A DNA stretch of 64,000 bases, taken from the NCBI GenBank assembly GCA_017522515.1, contig JAFWZH010000250.1:62001-126000 (forward strand), given 5' to 3'. The notes beneath the pieces were generated by a model that saw only the letters and a program-made list of their open reading frames with translations, ran no database searches and was not told where the DNA came from. Origin of the DNA: Clostridia bacterium. GTDB lineage: Bacteria > Bacillota_A > Clostridia > UBA1212 > UBA1255. Each line of letters starts with the position of its first letter. The first letter of the stretch is position 1. Below are positions 36,424-47,800 of this stretch, piece by piece. The translations under genes and the position numbers were made by a program.

Positions 36424-37392
36424 TTACTCAATAACACCCAGTCGTTCAATACCTGATGCCAGTTTATTCTGTCCGGCAATATAAACAATAAGTACAGGTA
36501 TCATAACAAGCAAACATCCTGCAAAAAGCATCGGTTCTGTCATAGCCTTATCAAAATCACTTGCCTCACCGGTATAGCCCATAATTTCTGCATAATATGT
36601 CTGAATTTTTTCAAGCTTAGGCTGAAGAGTCATCATATTTTGCTTAAACATATATGTAGGAGCCTCATAGTTATCATTCCAGTGCCATACAAAGGAGAAA
36701 ATAAATACTATTGAAATAGCAGATTTAACCAAAGGCAACATAATCTGGATAAATACTCTGAAAGGTCCCGCACCGTCAATACGAGCCGCATCATCCATTG
36801 CATCCGGAATTCTTTGGAAGAAGTACATGTAAATCAATGCAAACAAAGCACCTCTTAAGCCAAGTCCAAATATACACGGTACAAGTATAGGTGCATATGT
36901 ATTTGTTAAACCAAAAGTTGCCCACATACCGTAAGAAGACAAAATTGTTGTTTGAGGTGGTATCAACAATACCAAAATCAAAAATACAAACAAGAGATTT
37001 CTTCCTTTAAATTTAAATCTACCTAATGCATATCCGATTATCGCACATGAAACAGATTGTAAAAGTGCGCTTCCCAATGACAAAATCATGGAATTCAGGA
37101 AGGAACGCGGATAAGAAAGACCAATCCAAGCATCCACAAAGTTCTGATACTCAAAAGATGTTGGAATCCACTCAACTGTCGGATCCATATAATCCTGATA
37201 AGACATCATTGATGTTGTCAGAATGTATATAAAAGGCAACAAAAACAAATATGCAAGTTCAATCAATACATAGTACAAGAAAATACGTCCGATTATGAAA
37301 GTAATCTTTTTCTTAGCCTTGTATCCCAGATTTCTATATCTGTCAACGAGTCCACGAATAAAATCAGAAACTCTACCGAAAACCTTTGTCAC
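36424..37392 (-). CDS. Carbohydrate ABC transporter permease (MalG type)
   Basis: A 322-residue inner-membrane permease with six helices. The EAA loop reads DDAARIDGAGPFRVFIQIMLPLVKS, the MalG-type coupling motif. The open frame extends upstream inside the previous gene, but the start is GTG at 37392, overlapping the preceding stop (GTGA) with AGGAGG 8 bases away. It pairs with the MalF-type permease upstream. Confidence 0.9.
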   Translation of the reverse strand: MTKVFGRVSDFIRGLVDRYRNLGYKAKKKITFIIGRIFLYYVLIELAYLFLLPFIYILTTSMMSYQDYMDPTVEWIPTSFEYQNFVDAWIGLSYPRSFLNSMILSLGSALLQSVSCAIIGYALGRFKFKGRNLLFVFLILVLLIPPQTTILSSYGMWATFGLTNTYAPILVPCIFGLGLRGALFALIYMYFFQRIPDAMDDAARIDGAGPFRVFIQIMLPLVKSAISIVFIFSFVWHWNDNYEAPTYMFKQNMMTLQPKLEKIQTYYAEIMGYTGEASDFDKAMTEPMLFAGCLLVMIPVLIVYIAGQNKLASGIERLGVIE

Positions 37393-38276
37393 TTCAGCCA
37401 CCTCCTTGTAAACAAGATGAATATGAGAATCGTAACAAGAGCAAGAAGCATATACATCCAACTCAGGGCGGAAGCCATACCGTACTCTGTTCCCTTTTCA
37501 GTCATTTCATTCATCATACTCATTACCGGGTTATTATACTTTGTAAATGAGTCAACAAGAGCATAAATACAATTCAAAATAACGAAAGGTGAAATGTAAG
37601 GAAGTGTTACATGCCAGAAAGATTCCCACGCTGTAGCTCCGTCAATTTCGACTACTTCATAGAGAATATCCGGAACACTCTGCAAAGCTGCAAGGAATAT
37701 CAAAATTTCAACACTGCTGCTCCACATTATATCTCCGATATATTGAGTAATTTTTCCACCGAATGATGAAAAAATACCGCTTGAAGAATTTACAAGAGTA
37801 CCAAATACGCTGATACTTCCTACTCCTTCTCCAAAGAGATAACTCATAATTACACCTGCAAGAATAACAGGAATAAAGAAGATTACTCTGAAATATACTC
37901 TTCCTGCAAACTTTTGTTTAAGAAGCACCGCAACAAACAATGCAAAGAAAACTATTATCGGAACTTGCCAAAGTGAATCCAGAAATGAGTTCAGCATAAC
38001 CTCACCAACTTCAGGATCCTGAACAATGTCTACATAGTTCTGAATACCATTCCACTTACTCTGTCCCTCGAAACCATAAAGGTCTGTAAGCTGAGTAATA
38101 TAAAAACTGATTCTGATTGAAAGCACCAACGGAACCAAAATAAAAATTATGAAACCGATAACCCATGGTAATGAGAATCCCCATCCCTCAAGAGACTTTC
38201 TTCTTTCAAAGGAAATAACACTGCCTAAAGTACGTTTATGCGCTAATTTCTTTTTTGCTTTTACTTGTTTAGCCAT
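37389..38276 (-). CDS. Sugar ABC transporter permease (MalF/UgpA type)
   Basis: A 295-residue permease with about six helices; EAA loop YEVVEIDGATAWESFWHVTLPYISP. Typical N-terminal basic region before the first helix at about 32-52. GGGAGGG-type ribosome binding site; four bases after DUF5696 ends. Forms the second permease pair of the locus with the downstream gene. Confidence 0.9.
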   Translation of the reverse strand: MAKQVKAKKKLAHKRTLGSVISFERRKSLEGWGFSLPWVIGFIIFILVPLVLSIRISFYITQLTDLYGFEGQSKWNGIQNYVDIVQDPEVGEVMLNSFLDSLWQVPIIVFFALFVAVLLKQKFAGRVYFRVIFFIPVILAGVIMSYLFGEGVGSISVFGTLVNSSSGIFSSFGGKITQYIGDIMWSSSVEILIFLAALQSVPDILYEVVEIDGATAWESFWHVTLPYISPFVILNCIYALVDSFTKYNNPVMSMMNEMTEKGTEYGMASALSWMYMLLALVTILIFILFTRRWLK

Positions 38277-38279
38277 GCA

Positions 38280-40769
38280 TTACTTCCCTCCCTTCTCTGA
38301 AATTTTATAGCTTTCTGCATTAATTATAATCTTTTCGCCATTAACATCCGTAACTGTTTGTTCAGTAGCCTCATAGTTTACATAAACTCTTGTACCGTCT
38401 GAATACTCTGTACAGAAAAAGTCAAGATCATCAACCACTCTGAAGTGGTCTGTAATATCAAGCTTTGCGAAAGGCTTAACTGCCTCAGCAACAGCCTTGT
38501 AGCGCTCTGTAATTTCATTTTTCAATGTTGAATATTCTGAACGATACAAACCGTTATAATAAGTATATCTCAATTCACTTGTTTTTTCTTCTGTAAGCTC
38601 ATAAGACATAAGAGAACCATATTCTATAGAACGAAGAGTAAAGAATGCTTCATCGTCCTGATTGTTTACAGGGGCAGAATAATAATCAACCAATCCATGA
38701 TATACAATCTGCATAAAAGGAATCTCTTCATCCAAAACAATGTGAGATGATTTTTCAATAGGCATATCAACAATTATATCTGCATACGGAATGGCGTATG
38801 AGTTTCCGCTGTATACCGCAACATCATCAAAGTTAGCACCGTATTTCTGAAGCCATTTTACATACAAGCTGATTGTCTGTACTCTAAACAAAGGATTTTC
38901 TTCGTTGTAATCAGAGTATACATTGTCTCCCAACTGTTGCAAGTCGACATTATTAGCACCAAAATCTTTGAGATTTTCAATCAAATCATCAATAAGCTCT
39001 TGATCGAAATATTTAGGTCCCATAACATAGAAATCAGTTCTTCTGTACACACCGGAAGTGTCATTAATATAGTAGTTAAGATAAAAAGTATTTGCTTGCT
39101 TAACAATTGAATTTCTAAATGTTGCTCCGTTAGTAGGGCTACCGTAAACAATCAAAAGGTTATTATCAAGAGCAAGTGTAATATCTTTACCCTTTGCCCA
39201 ACTATACAAATCTTTTAAATCACTCTTTCCGCCGTAAGAACCATCAACCTTAAGCTTTGATGTGGCATTCCAGAAGTAACCGCCTTTCTGCCAGCCTAAA
39301 AGTGAAAGACGCAAATCAGAAGCACCCATAGACTCAAGCTCATTATAAATAGAACGAACATCCTCAAAATCAGTCATTACTTTAACTTGATCAAGAACAC
39401 CACCTACTTCGTTTTGAGCTCCCATAAATAATTTTAAATTAAGTACAGGTGAATCACCGGCACTTCCGGCAGCAAGCTCAACACCATAACGTTCTTTCCA
39501 TTGTGCAAGAAGGTCAGAGCGAACCTCTTTAGCTACATCAACATAAGAATATTCCTCTGTTTTTGATGATGCAATCTTAGTTCTTTGCTCAACGTCACCT
39601 ATTTGCTTATCCTTTACAACCATATCATACTGTGTTCCGCCGTTTGAAATCTGAAGTTTATAGAAATCACGGTAATTGTATTGGAAATATATTGCATAAA
39701 AAGGAAGGTTTCTGATGCCGGGATTTGAAATCTTAAGCTCTGCATTGGAATCTCCTTCTTTTATGAAAGAAGTCATTATAGAGTTTGCAACGCTGTTAAT
39801 ATTCTCTCCATCATCAGCAATATTCTCAACGATACCATATGCGCCAATAGAAAGAAGCAAGTTGTTATAATCCGGTGCATCACTTACATCAAATGTCAAG
39901 TCATTACCGTAAAGTTTCTTTGAATATTCGTTATAGTTTGTAATTCTTGCTGTGTCAAATTTCGTAAGAGCACCTGTACCGTCAGGTGTTACGAAATATC
40001 CCTCTTGTCCGCTACGATGAGCGCCCATATAAGGAAGTACACTTAAAGAAACCAAAAGAGGTCTTCTGTCTTGTTGCTCATTCTCGAGACCTTCTCTTTC
40101 AATGATACCATTTACAGGAATTCTATAAACAAGCTCATCATTTTCGATTGTAATCTCAACAGAAAACTCTAATTCAAGTTCTTTCATCTCGTAACGAAGA
40201 CGAACACCGTTTTCTATATAATAAGCAGTTTTAACATGTGGCATTTGATTTACGCCCAATGTAAATCCACCGTCCATACCTGATTTTGTATAACCTACGA
40301 AAACAGGAGAAGTAATAAATTGACCTGTTTCTGAATTCTCAGCATACAAATCCAAATCAGAAGTTTCGCCTTCTTCAAGTGTTGTTTCATGAATAGGCTC
40401 AGGATATGAGCGGAAAATCTCACCCGTAACCAAATCCTCTAATATGAAAAGATTATCTCTGTTTGAGAAGCTTAGTTTCAATTTGTCATTCTCTGCTACA
40501 ACTGTCATACCTTGATCAGTAAGCATTACACCGTTTATTCCCTTTGATTTATCAGGCGCAGCAACTTCTCTGATACCCTCTACACCATCTTTAGGGAAAT
40601 TAACCTCATGTCCGTCGCCAGTGGCCACTGCAACGATGATAAAAGCAAGAATACAAACAAATACAAGAGCTACGCATCCCTTGATTATTTTTACTCTTTT
40701 TTCTCGTCTTGCTACTTGAAACAAAGGATCATTATTTTGTTTTTCTTCAACATTTTTCTTCTTAAACAA
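38280..40769 (-). CDS. DUF5696 membrane-anchored protein, possible glycosidase-like fold
   Basis: An 829-residue protein with a transmembrane anchor near 27-50 and no cleavage site, so most of it lies outside the membrane. Residues about 80-330 look like a beta-sandwich of the mutarotase-like type (LKLSFSNRDNLFILEDLVTGE). Residues about 460-760 alternate strands and helices like a TIM barrel: ASDLRLSLLGWQKGGYF, then a KGKDITLALDNN strand, the NNVDLQQLGDNVYSDY region and YSGNSYAIPYADIIVD. I place it in DUF5696 from memory of the family, which is found beside this set of genes in Paenibacillus and Clostridia. Catalysis is unproven. Its start overlaps the YIP1 gene by 8 bp. Confidence 0.75.
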   Translation of the reverse strand: MFKKKNVEEKQNNDPLFQVARREKRVKIIKGCVALVFVCILAFIIVAVATGDGHEVNFPKDGVEGIREVAAPDKSKGINGVMLTDQGMTVVAENDKLKLSFSNRDNLFILEDLVTGEIFRSYPEPIHETTLEEGETSDLDLYAENSETGQFITSPVFVGYTKSGMDGGFTLGVNQMPHVKTAYYIENGVRLRYEMKELELEFSVEITIENDELVYRIPVNGIIEREGLENEQQDRRPLLVSLSVLPYMGAHRSGQEGYFVTPDGTGALTKFDTARITNYNEYSKKLYGNDLTFDVSDAPDYNNLLLSIGAYGIVENIADDGENINSVANSIMTSFIKEGDSNAELKISNPGIRNLPFYAIYFQYNYRDFYKLQISNGGTQYDMVVKDKQIGDVEQRTKIASSKTEEYSYVDVAKEVRSDLLAQWKERYGVELAAGSAGDSPVLNLKLFMGAQNEVGGVLDQVKVMTDFEDVRSIYNELESMGASDLRLSLLGWQKGGYFWNATSKLKVDGSYGGKSDLKDLYSWAKGKDITLALDNNLLIVYGSPTNGATFRNSIVKQANTFYLNYYINDTSGVYRRTDFYVMGPKYFDQELIDDLIENLKDFGANNVDLQQLGDNVYSDYNEENPLFRVQTISLYVKWLQKYGANFDDVAVYSGNSYAIPYADIIVDMPIEKSSHIVLDEEIPFMQIVYHGLVDYYSAPVNNQDDEAFFTLRSIEYGSLMSYELTEEKTSELRYTYYNGLYRSEYSTLKNEITERYKAVAEAVKPFAKLDITDHFRVVDDLDFFCTEYSDGTRVYVNYEATEQTVTDVNGEKIIINAESYKISEKGGK

Positions 40770-42918
40770 GATAAATCATCTCCTTACCAAATTGAATAAT
40801 AAAGCCAAACATTTGGGCTGCAAGACCGTATACTATAAGGAACAGTAACGCTACCGCAACTACGCCGACAGCGGTCAGCATAAATACAACAAATGCCTTT
40901 ACAGGATGGAAACCATGTATACCCTTTATGCAGAAGTACACAAGAGCAATGGTGTATATTGTAAGCAATGTGCCAATAATTCCGTAAATACCGGATTCGT
41001 TTAATGTAAGCAAATGCGTAAGTGCAGCATATGGCAATGAGAGAAGCATTAACGGACCATGACAGTATGCACCGCCTATAACTACGTCTCTGAATCTACC
41101 TTCACCGTACATAATCGTTGTAACACCATAATTTACTATACAAACAACACCCCAAGGTAAGAACGAGAAGAAGAATGTCAATACCGGTTCTATTGTATCG
41201 AGTGAAGCTCCGCCTCTGTAAATAAAGCTTGTAGCGTAAGCAGAAACAACAGAAACAATCGCATACAAAATCATTATAGCTATCATATCTAAATATGAGC
41301 CCTTGTTTTCATATCTGATTTCTTCAAATCCGTCTACAGGATGACGCATTATATTAGTAACACGACCAAAGAAATGCTTAACTGTAGTGAAGAAATTCTT
41401 CTTTTCTACAGGAGGTCCGTATTTCTTTCTTCTGATTTTTTTAATCGTAACAACCGTAACCCATAAAGCCAAAATAACTACTATACATATAATTATTGTA
41501 GAGAAGTAATCTCTTAAGAAATCTGCTCTTCTTTCTTCATAAGCCTCGGATGCATAATTGGCATTTTCTGCCTCTTCAAAATAATCATAAGCTTCATCAT
41601 TATTTTCTTCACGCAAAAGAATATTACCGATATTAACCAATGCCAAGGAATAATAATTACTCTTTTCTTTAACTTTATTCCATTCTGTCTTAGAATCCTT
41701 ATACTTACCATCGCTGTAAAGATCATTGGCAAGGTGAACAAGATTTGCAAACTCTGTAGGCTCAAATACAGTTATATTACCGGTAGTTTTATTAAGAACA
41801 AAAACAGACAAATCGTATAACGGTTGACCATACTCACCTAACTTTTGTTCTCCTTTTTCATCTAAAACAGGTTTTGCATATGTCTCAATACTTACAGGAT
41901 AAGAAAGCTGTCCGTAACCGTTGCCCTTCGTTCCGAAAGCAAAAAGGTTATTTCCTCTTTCATCGTATTCATAAATTCTACCATATTGTCTATCAACAAT
42001 AAGCATGTTATTGTATTTATCAACTGTAACATCACAGAATATCTGGTTTATCAGTGAAAAGCTTGACATGATACTGTTATCACGGAAATCATATGAACCA
42101 TACAGTACATCTGAACCGCCAATGTTAATCTTACGAACCTGCGGAGGAGTTTCTGTAGTTGTTGTAGCATACATATAACCATCTTCACTTGAGTAAATGT
42201 TAGTAAAAGTATACGGAAGTGTAACAACTGAACCCTTTCTGTCTTCACGGCTCCAAAGAAGCTTTGCTAATGACTCCCAGAATGAAAGGTTAACCTTATT
42301 TGTACCATAATAGCTTATAAACTCACCATTTGAGCTAAGCTGTAAAATACCATTACTATCACCTTTGTTTGTTACATACATGAAACCTCTTGAGTCCTTT
42401 GTAACTTTCTCGGGCTGATAAGAGAAATCCTTTGAAAGAAGCTCGCTTTCAGGTTTTGAATATGAATAACGAAGGTTACCGTATTTTGTAAATTCAACAA
42501 TACGACCGTTACCTGAATCGGCAACAATGATCGCACCGTCCTTAGGATCTACATATACACCTGTAGGATCTTTTAAAGCAGATAAGTCTCCATCTACATA
42601 CGTTCCGTCACTGCTGATTTCAAAAAGGAACTCGTAGTTTGCACCATACACAACGATTCTGTTGTTACCTGTGTCTGCGACATAAATCTTTCCTTCTTCA
42701 TCAATGAACATATCTTCCGGATTTTTGAGCTTTCCTGTTTCTGTTGAAAGAAAGTCGATAACCGTACTTATTTCATAAGCTGCAGGAATAGGTTTTGCTG
42801 TCTTCTCTTTTTCCTGAATATAGTAATTTGCATAAGGTGTTCGTGCACTTGCAGTTATACCTGTTGAAAGTACCAAGGAAGTTAATATAAGAAGACATAT
42901 AAATTTTTTAAATTTCAT
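40762..42918 (-). CDS. NHL-propeller, TPR and YIP1-domain membrane protein
   Basis: A 718-residue protein with four parts. A signal peptide ends near 25 (ITASA). Residues about 60-370 carry NHL-type propeller repeats (NPEDMFIDEEGKIYVADTGNNRI, DPTGVYVDPKDGAIIVADSGNGRI). Residues about 400-460 contain TPR-like helices (YSLALVNIGNILLREENNDEAYDYF). A helix near 472-492 is followed by a basic cytoplasmic loop and a YIP1-type multi-pass domain (about 525-715, starting MRHPVDGFEEIRYENKGSYLD). The fusion links an external sensor-like propeller to a polytopic membrane domain. It sits between the two permease pairs. Function unknown. Confidence 0.8.
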   Translation of the reverse strand: MKFKKFICLLILTSLVLSTGITASARTPYANYYIQEKEKTAKPIPAAYEISTVIDFLSTETGKLKNPEDMFIDEEGKIYVADTGNNRIVVYGANYEFLFEISSDGTYVDGDLSALKDPTGVYVDPKDGAIIVADSGNGRIVEFTKYGNLRYSYSKPESELLSKDFSYQPEKVTKDSRGFMYVTNKGDSNGILQLSSNGEFISYYGTNKVNLSFWESLAKLLWSREDRKGSVVTLPYTFTNIYSSEDGYMYATTTTETPPQVRKINIGGSDVLYGSYDFRDNSIMSSFSLINQIFCDVTVDKYNNMLIVDRQYGRIYEYDERGNNLFAFGTKGNGYGQLSYPVSIETYAKPVLDEKGEQKLGEYGQPLYDLSVFVLNKTTGNITVFEPTEFANLVHLANDLYSDGKYKDSKTEWNKVKEKSNYYSLALVNIGNILLREENNDEAYDYFEEAENANYASEAYEERRADFLRDYFSTIIICIVVILALWVTVVTIKKIRRKKYGPPVEKKNFFTTVKHFFGRVTNIMRHPVDGFEEIRYENKGSYLDMIAIMILYAIVSVVSAYATSFIYRGGASLDTIEPVLTFFFSFLPWGVVCIVNYGVTTIMYGEGRFRDVVIGGAYCHGPLMLLSLPYAALTHLLTLNESGIYGIIGTLLTIYTIALVYFCIKGIHGFHPVKAFVVFMLTAVGVVAVALLFLIVYGLAAQMFGFIIQFGKEMIYLV

Positions 42919-42934
42919 TGCCCTTAAACCTCCG

Positions 42935-43804
42935 TTATTTAATTCCTGAGTGTGCCATTGTGTCCTGAACTCTGCTCTGGTTAATGATGAAGATTATGAT
43001 ACTCGGAAGAGTCATAATTAAACCAGATGCAGCTCCGGCACCTGTTCTGGCAATACCGCCGCCAATAGTTGACATGAAAAATCCTAATGTTCTTAACTGC
43101 TCTTTGTAAATATACGTTGTGGATGTACCTGTTTCGCCCCAAATACCACCAAACGTAAGAATAATAACAGTTGCTTGAGCGTTTTTAAGAAGTGGGATTG
43201 CTATCTTTTGATAAAGTTGCCATTCAGAAGCACCATCTATCTTACCGGCTTCGAAAATATCATTCGGAACTGTATCAAGGAACTGCTTCATAAGGAACAA
43301 ACACGTTGTATTAGCAAGCCCCGGTATTATATATACAAGATAAGTATTATCTATGCCAAGTGAGGTAATAATCAAATAAGACGGAATACCTGCGGCTGAT
43401 GCAATAAACATCATTGATGTTGTTACAAGATTCATCAAACCTTTTTTGCCCGGGAATTTGTGTTTTGACAAAGGATAAGATGTCATTGTCAAAAGCCATA
43501 CCAAACAGAAAATATAACATACTGTTATTAAAATTGTATTAAAGAGATACCTTGTAAATGGTACTGCACTATTAGCTGTGATAGCCGTCAAATCCTTGAA
43601 GTTTTGAATTGTCGGATTCTTAACAAAGAATGTAGGCGGATAAAGGAACAACTCCTCCGGTGGCTTAAATGCTGTGCACACAAGGTATATCAACGGAAGC
43701 AAAGATACTGCGCCGGCTAAAGTAAGGAATACTAATATGACGACTTTACCGTGATCTTTACGTTTTTTAGCTTTCTTTAAATAATCAACGTCTACTTGAA
43801 ACAT
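42935..43804 (-). CDS. Carbohydrate ABC transporter permease (MalG type), first pair
   Basis: A 289-residue six-helix permease. EAA loop FEAGKIDGASEWQLYQKIAIPLLKN; the C-terminus ends in a TMAHSGIK type tail common to these permeases. Clear ribosome binding site (GGAG) before the ATG. It follows its MalF-type partner by four bases and precedes the YIP1 gene. Confidence 0.9.
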   Translation of the reverse strand: MFQVDVDYLKKAKKRKDHGKVVILVFLTLAGAVSLLPLIYLVCTAFKPPEELFLYPPTFFVKNPTIQNFKDLTAITANSAVPFTRYLFNTILITVCYIFCLVWLLTMTSYPLSKHKFPGKKGLMNLVTTSMMFIASAAGIPSYLIITSLGIDNTYLVYIIPGLANTTCLFLMKQFLDTVPNDIFEAGKIDGASEWQLYQKIAIPLLKNAQATVIILTFGGIWGETGTSTTYIYKEQLRTLGFFMSTIGGGIARTGAGAASGLIMTLPSIIIFIINQSRVQDTMAHSGIK

Positions 43805-43808
43805 ATTA

Positions 43809-44786
43809 TCACTCCTTCTCGCCTAAAACTTTAAATGCAACACGACCGATACCGAGAATCATAACAGAAAGAACCACGGCAATAGCAGATGCGTAACCTA
43901 CCTCAAATCGTGTACCTGAATAGTCACTAAGATGCAACATAATTGTAAGAGCAGCGTCCTCAGGGCTTGGGTGTCCGGCAATTGTTCCGCCTACAGAGAA
44001 TGAACCTGTAATCGTAATAACTGCGGCAAATAACAATTGCGGCATTGTTTGAGGAACGTCTACATACAAAAGCTTTTGGAATCTTGACGTTACACCATCA
44101 ACCGAAGCTGCATCGTAAAGTTCTCTGTCAACACCACGGAAACCGGCAACGAACGAAAGGAACTGTGTACTTAAACTTGACCACAAGGCAACAATGATAA
44201 CAACAGGCATAATATAATTAACATCCTGTAACCATTGAATAGGTTCATAAATGAAGCCTAAATTTAAAAGCAAGGAGTTAAGGTAACCTGTACTATCGTT
44301 TGAAAACATTACCGCCCAAACAACCGCCATGGCAACACCGCTTGAAAGAGCAGGTGCATAGAACGCCAAAACGTAAAGAGGTCTTACCTTATCCGGAACC
44401 TGGTTAATAAACCACGCAAAGAAATATGACGCAATATAAGAAACAGGTCCAACAATTACCGCGTATGTCAAAGTATTTGTAAATGCCTTTAAGAAAAGAG
44501 CATCATCAACAAACAAGTAAACATAGTTTTCAAGTCCATTAAAAACCGGATCTTCGAAAATGTTCCAATATGTAAAACTGAGACCTAATGATGCCAACAA
44601 AGGTAACAACGAAAAAGTAATAAAGATAATGAAGAATGGAGCTACCATCGCATAAGACATCTTATGTGTCCACATTTCGTGGAGTGTGTATCCAAATCTC
44701 TTTTCTACATTGAAAAATCTCTTTTTCGGTGCAACGGGCTTATTTGCTTCAGCTTTTTTTACTTTTTTCTCTTCTTTCTTACTCAC
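43809..44786 (-). CDS. Sugar ABC transporter permease (MalF type), first pair
   Basis: A 325-residue permease with a long basic cytoplasmic N-terminus (about 45 residues rich in Lys) before the first helix. The EAA loop is YDAASVDGVTSRFQKLLYVDVPQTMP. The start codon is GTG at 44786 with GGAGGG 7 bases upstream. It follows the giant solute-binding protein gene by 15 bp and is probably its direct membrane partner. Confidence 0.9.
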   Translation of the reverse strand: MSKKEEKKVKKAEANKPVAPKKRFFNVEKRFGYTLHEMWTHKMSYAMVAPFFIIFITFSLLPLLASLGLSFTYWNIFEDPVFNGLENYVYLFVDDALFLKAFTNTLTYAVIVGPVSYIASYFFAWFINQVPDKVRPLYVLAFYAPALSSGVAMAVVWAVMFSNDSTGYLNSLLLNLGFIYEPIQWLQDVNYIMPVVIIVALWSSLSTQFLSFVAGFRGVDRELYDAASVDGVTSRFQKLLYVDVPQTMPQLLFAAVITITGSFSVGGTIAGHPSPEDAALTIMLHLSDYSGTRFEVGYASAIAVVLSVMILGIGRVAFKVLGEKE

Positions 44787-44801
44787 AAATTATCCCTCCA
44801 A

Positions 44802-47800
44802 TCACTTTGCAGCAGCACGATCAATATAAATCGCACCATCTTTTGGGATACCAAACTCTGCTTGCTTACGACGCATCTCTTTATTGATTTCTTTTACAGC
44901 ATCTTCAAGAGCAATTCTACCGCTAAGTCCCTGCATAACAGTTTGGTTCAATGCTGTAACCAAATATCTTGATGTATAGTAATCACCCATAGTTCCCGGC
45001 GTTTCATCCAAATGCTCCCATTGAGCATTAATAACATCAAGCTCCTCCTGTGTATAAGGAAGCGATTGAAGTGCTACCTTGTTTGCAGGATTCCAACGAG
45101 AAGCAACACCAAATGTAGCCTCTACCTCTCTACCATATTCTGCCTGAACAGCATTAGAAAGCCACCACTGAATAAATGTCCATGACTCAGCATAATGTTG
45201 TTTTTCTTCGCTGTCCTGTTTTATGATGATACAACAAGAAGCAACGCCACTTATCGATCTGTCAATAAACTCTTCTCCTGTTTTCTCATCAACACGAGCT
45301 TTACCGGGAAGTAATGTCATTGCCCACTTACCATTAAGCTCAGGAGCGGAGTAATAAAGTTGTTGATAGAATGTCAAGTCAGCAATACCTATAGGCATTT
45401 CACCTGACTTAAATCTCATGTAGAAGTTTGCTGCATATACGAAATTATACTGGAGATATAAGTTTGAATATTCCATAAAAGCATCGTATGCGAGCTCGGT
45501 ATTCAATGCAGATTGCATTGCATCCGGGGTGTAGAAATCTCCACCATACTGATAAAGCATAGGTGTGTAACCTCCTACTCCATAGTTAAAACAGAAGTCA
45601 TAACCTGAGTTTGTCAAGGTAGGAAGAATCTCATATACTTCTTCCCATGTTTCCGGAGGCTCCACTCCTAAAGTATCAAAAATATCAGTTCTATAGAACA
45701 AAGCGTTCCAGTTTTGAGTCTCTGGGAAAGCGTAGTAGTCACCTAAATAGTTAAAAGGAACAAACGCCTCATCATGGTATGATTGTATACCATACGGATT
45801 ATCTGTATTTTTCCAGAGCTCATCAAATGTCATTACGTCTATGCCATTATATTCGTCAACACATACCTCGTTAAGAGGGGCAAGAGCACCTCTGATGGCA
45901 AACTCAAATACAGAACCTTTACCAATTGAAATAGCAAGGTCCGGAGCAGTTCCTGCAACATAACGTGGCATAATCAATCCCTCAGAAGATCCCGCTACCA
46001 TGTTGATATTTACTTTAATACCATATTCAGGTGTAAACTGCTCACTTACCATATTACGCATAATATCTACGTGCTCACGACCTCTGGCAACGTAAACTTC
46101 GATTTCCGGCATACCCTCTGTATCGAGTCCCTCACGAGCACCGGCATTTTCATATCTTTCGCCGTCAAATGAATTTAAAAATCTTACAGCACCAACATAA
46201 AAACTTTGCAAAGCATTACTCCTCGCATTAGGATAGTCGTAATTCTTCGGAGCAGCAACCATATAGTCAATAGCAATAGGCTGTTCCTTAATAGAAACCA
46301 TTGTATTACTCAAACCTGTTTGAGCATTAGTAATATCATTAAGTGAAATAGCAACTTTTTCTAAGTCCTCATCAAAATCCTCAAACAAATCACCGGCTAC
46401 TTTAACAGCAGATGCATAAGAAGTAACCTTACCGCCGTTTAAGTAAATGAGATCATCATAACATTTGTCAAAAACAGCCATGTATGTCTTAATGTCTTCT
46501 TGAATTGTAGGAATATAAAGTTGTAAATCATAGTCTCTGTTTTTATCTACTGTATATCCACCTGACGATGTACGAGCAGAAGCAGTAATTTTAACAATTT
46601 TATTTACAAGTGTTGATATTGAGTCCATTGATTCTTCTATTCTCTGGAGAGAATGACGAAGCGGACCAACTTTATTAACTAAAGAAATTGTATGATCGCC
46701 TTTTTCTAAGTAAAAGAGATATGGATTTTGATCTGCATCAAGCAAAGATACAGCCGTCCAACCATCTGCATAAGGGAAACAATATTCTTCCATTTCTGCA
46801 AAAGGAATAGAACCGTCAATCTTTATCTCTTTAAAAGATGAAACGTATGTAAATTGAGATTTATAACGGAATCCCAATTCATACCAACCTGTCTCAGGTA
46901 CATTAAATTCCCATTCTACCTTATCTCCGCCTACAGACCATCTGTCACCACCGAAAATATTAAAGAGTGTTGCTTCATAAGAGTCTATAGTTGCCTTAGA
47001 GGTTGTATAATAATCATTATCAGTCTCCATTCTGACACTTATACTTGTTGTCCATTCCGGAACCTCCATCTCCTTCTTTTCAGCAGCTCCGGTATAAACA
47101 GCAGAATCAGAAAAACCATTCTGAGCCTTATAGTCTGCATAAGAAGGATTTACAATAGGAGCAATAAATTTTATATTTCTTATAGCTCCGCTCTCTTTTG
47201 AAAATGTAAGAGCAATTTTGTGAGATCCTCTTTGTAAATAGAAACGATATGGATTTCTGTAAAGTCCGTCAGGATTCGACATAACAGTCTTTTGCCAATC
47301 ATATATTTCCTGTGTTTTTGGACGAATCTGATTACCTACAACGTCTTTATTTGCAGCATAGTCATAATCATAAAAACCATACATTCTCTTTAATGCCATA
47401 TTTGAAGCATCTTTGAAAGGAAGCTTACCATCTATGGTAAAATTCACAAGCATATCCGTATCACGGCCCGCAAGCATAAGATACTCAATGTAAAGTGAGT
47501 ACAAGCCCGCCTCATCAACTGTAATATCAAATTCCAGCTTTGTACCTTCATTTGAAACATACAGTGCTCCGGCAATGTCCAGGACTTTCTCGGAATTGTC
47601 ACTTTTTTTTGTGTACTTTACACCATCTTTATACTCTTCGATTTCATTAAGAAGAAAAACCTCTGACTCAGTAAGATCCTTATATTGAGAAAGGAAATCC
47701 CTGAGCTTTGAATCAGTAAGATAATCTTTAAGACCTTCTGCTGTATAGTCTTTCTCATCTACCCCTGACACACCGTATTTTTCTTTTAACGCAGCAATCT

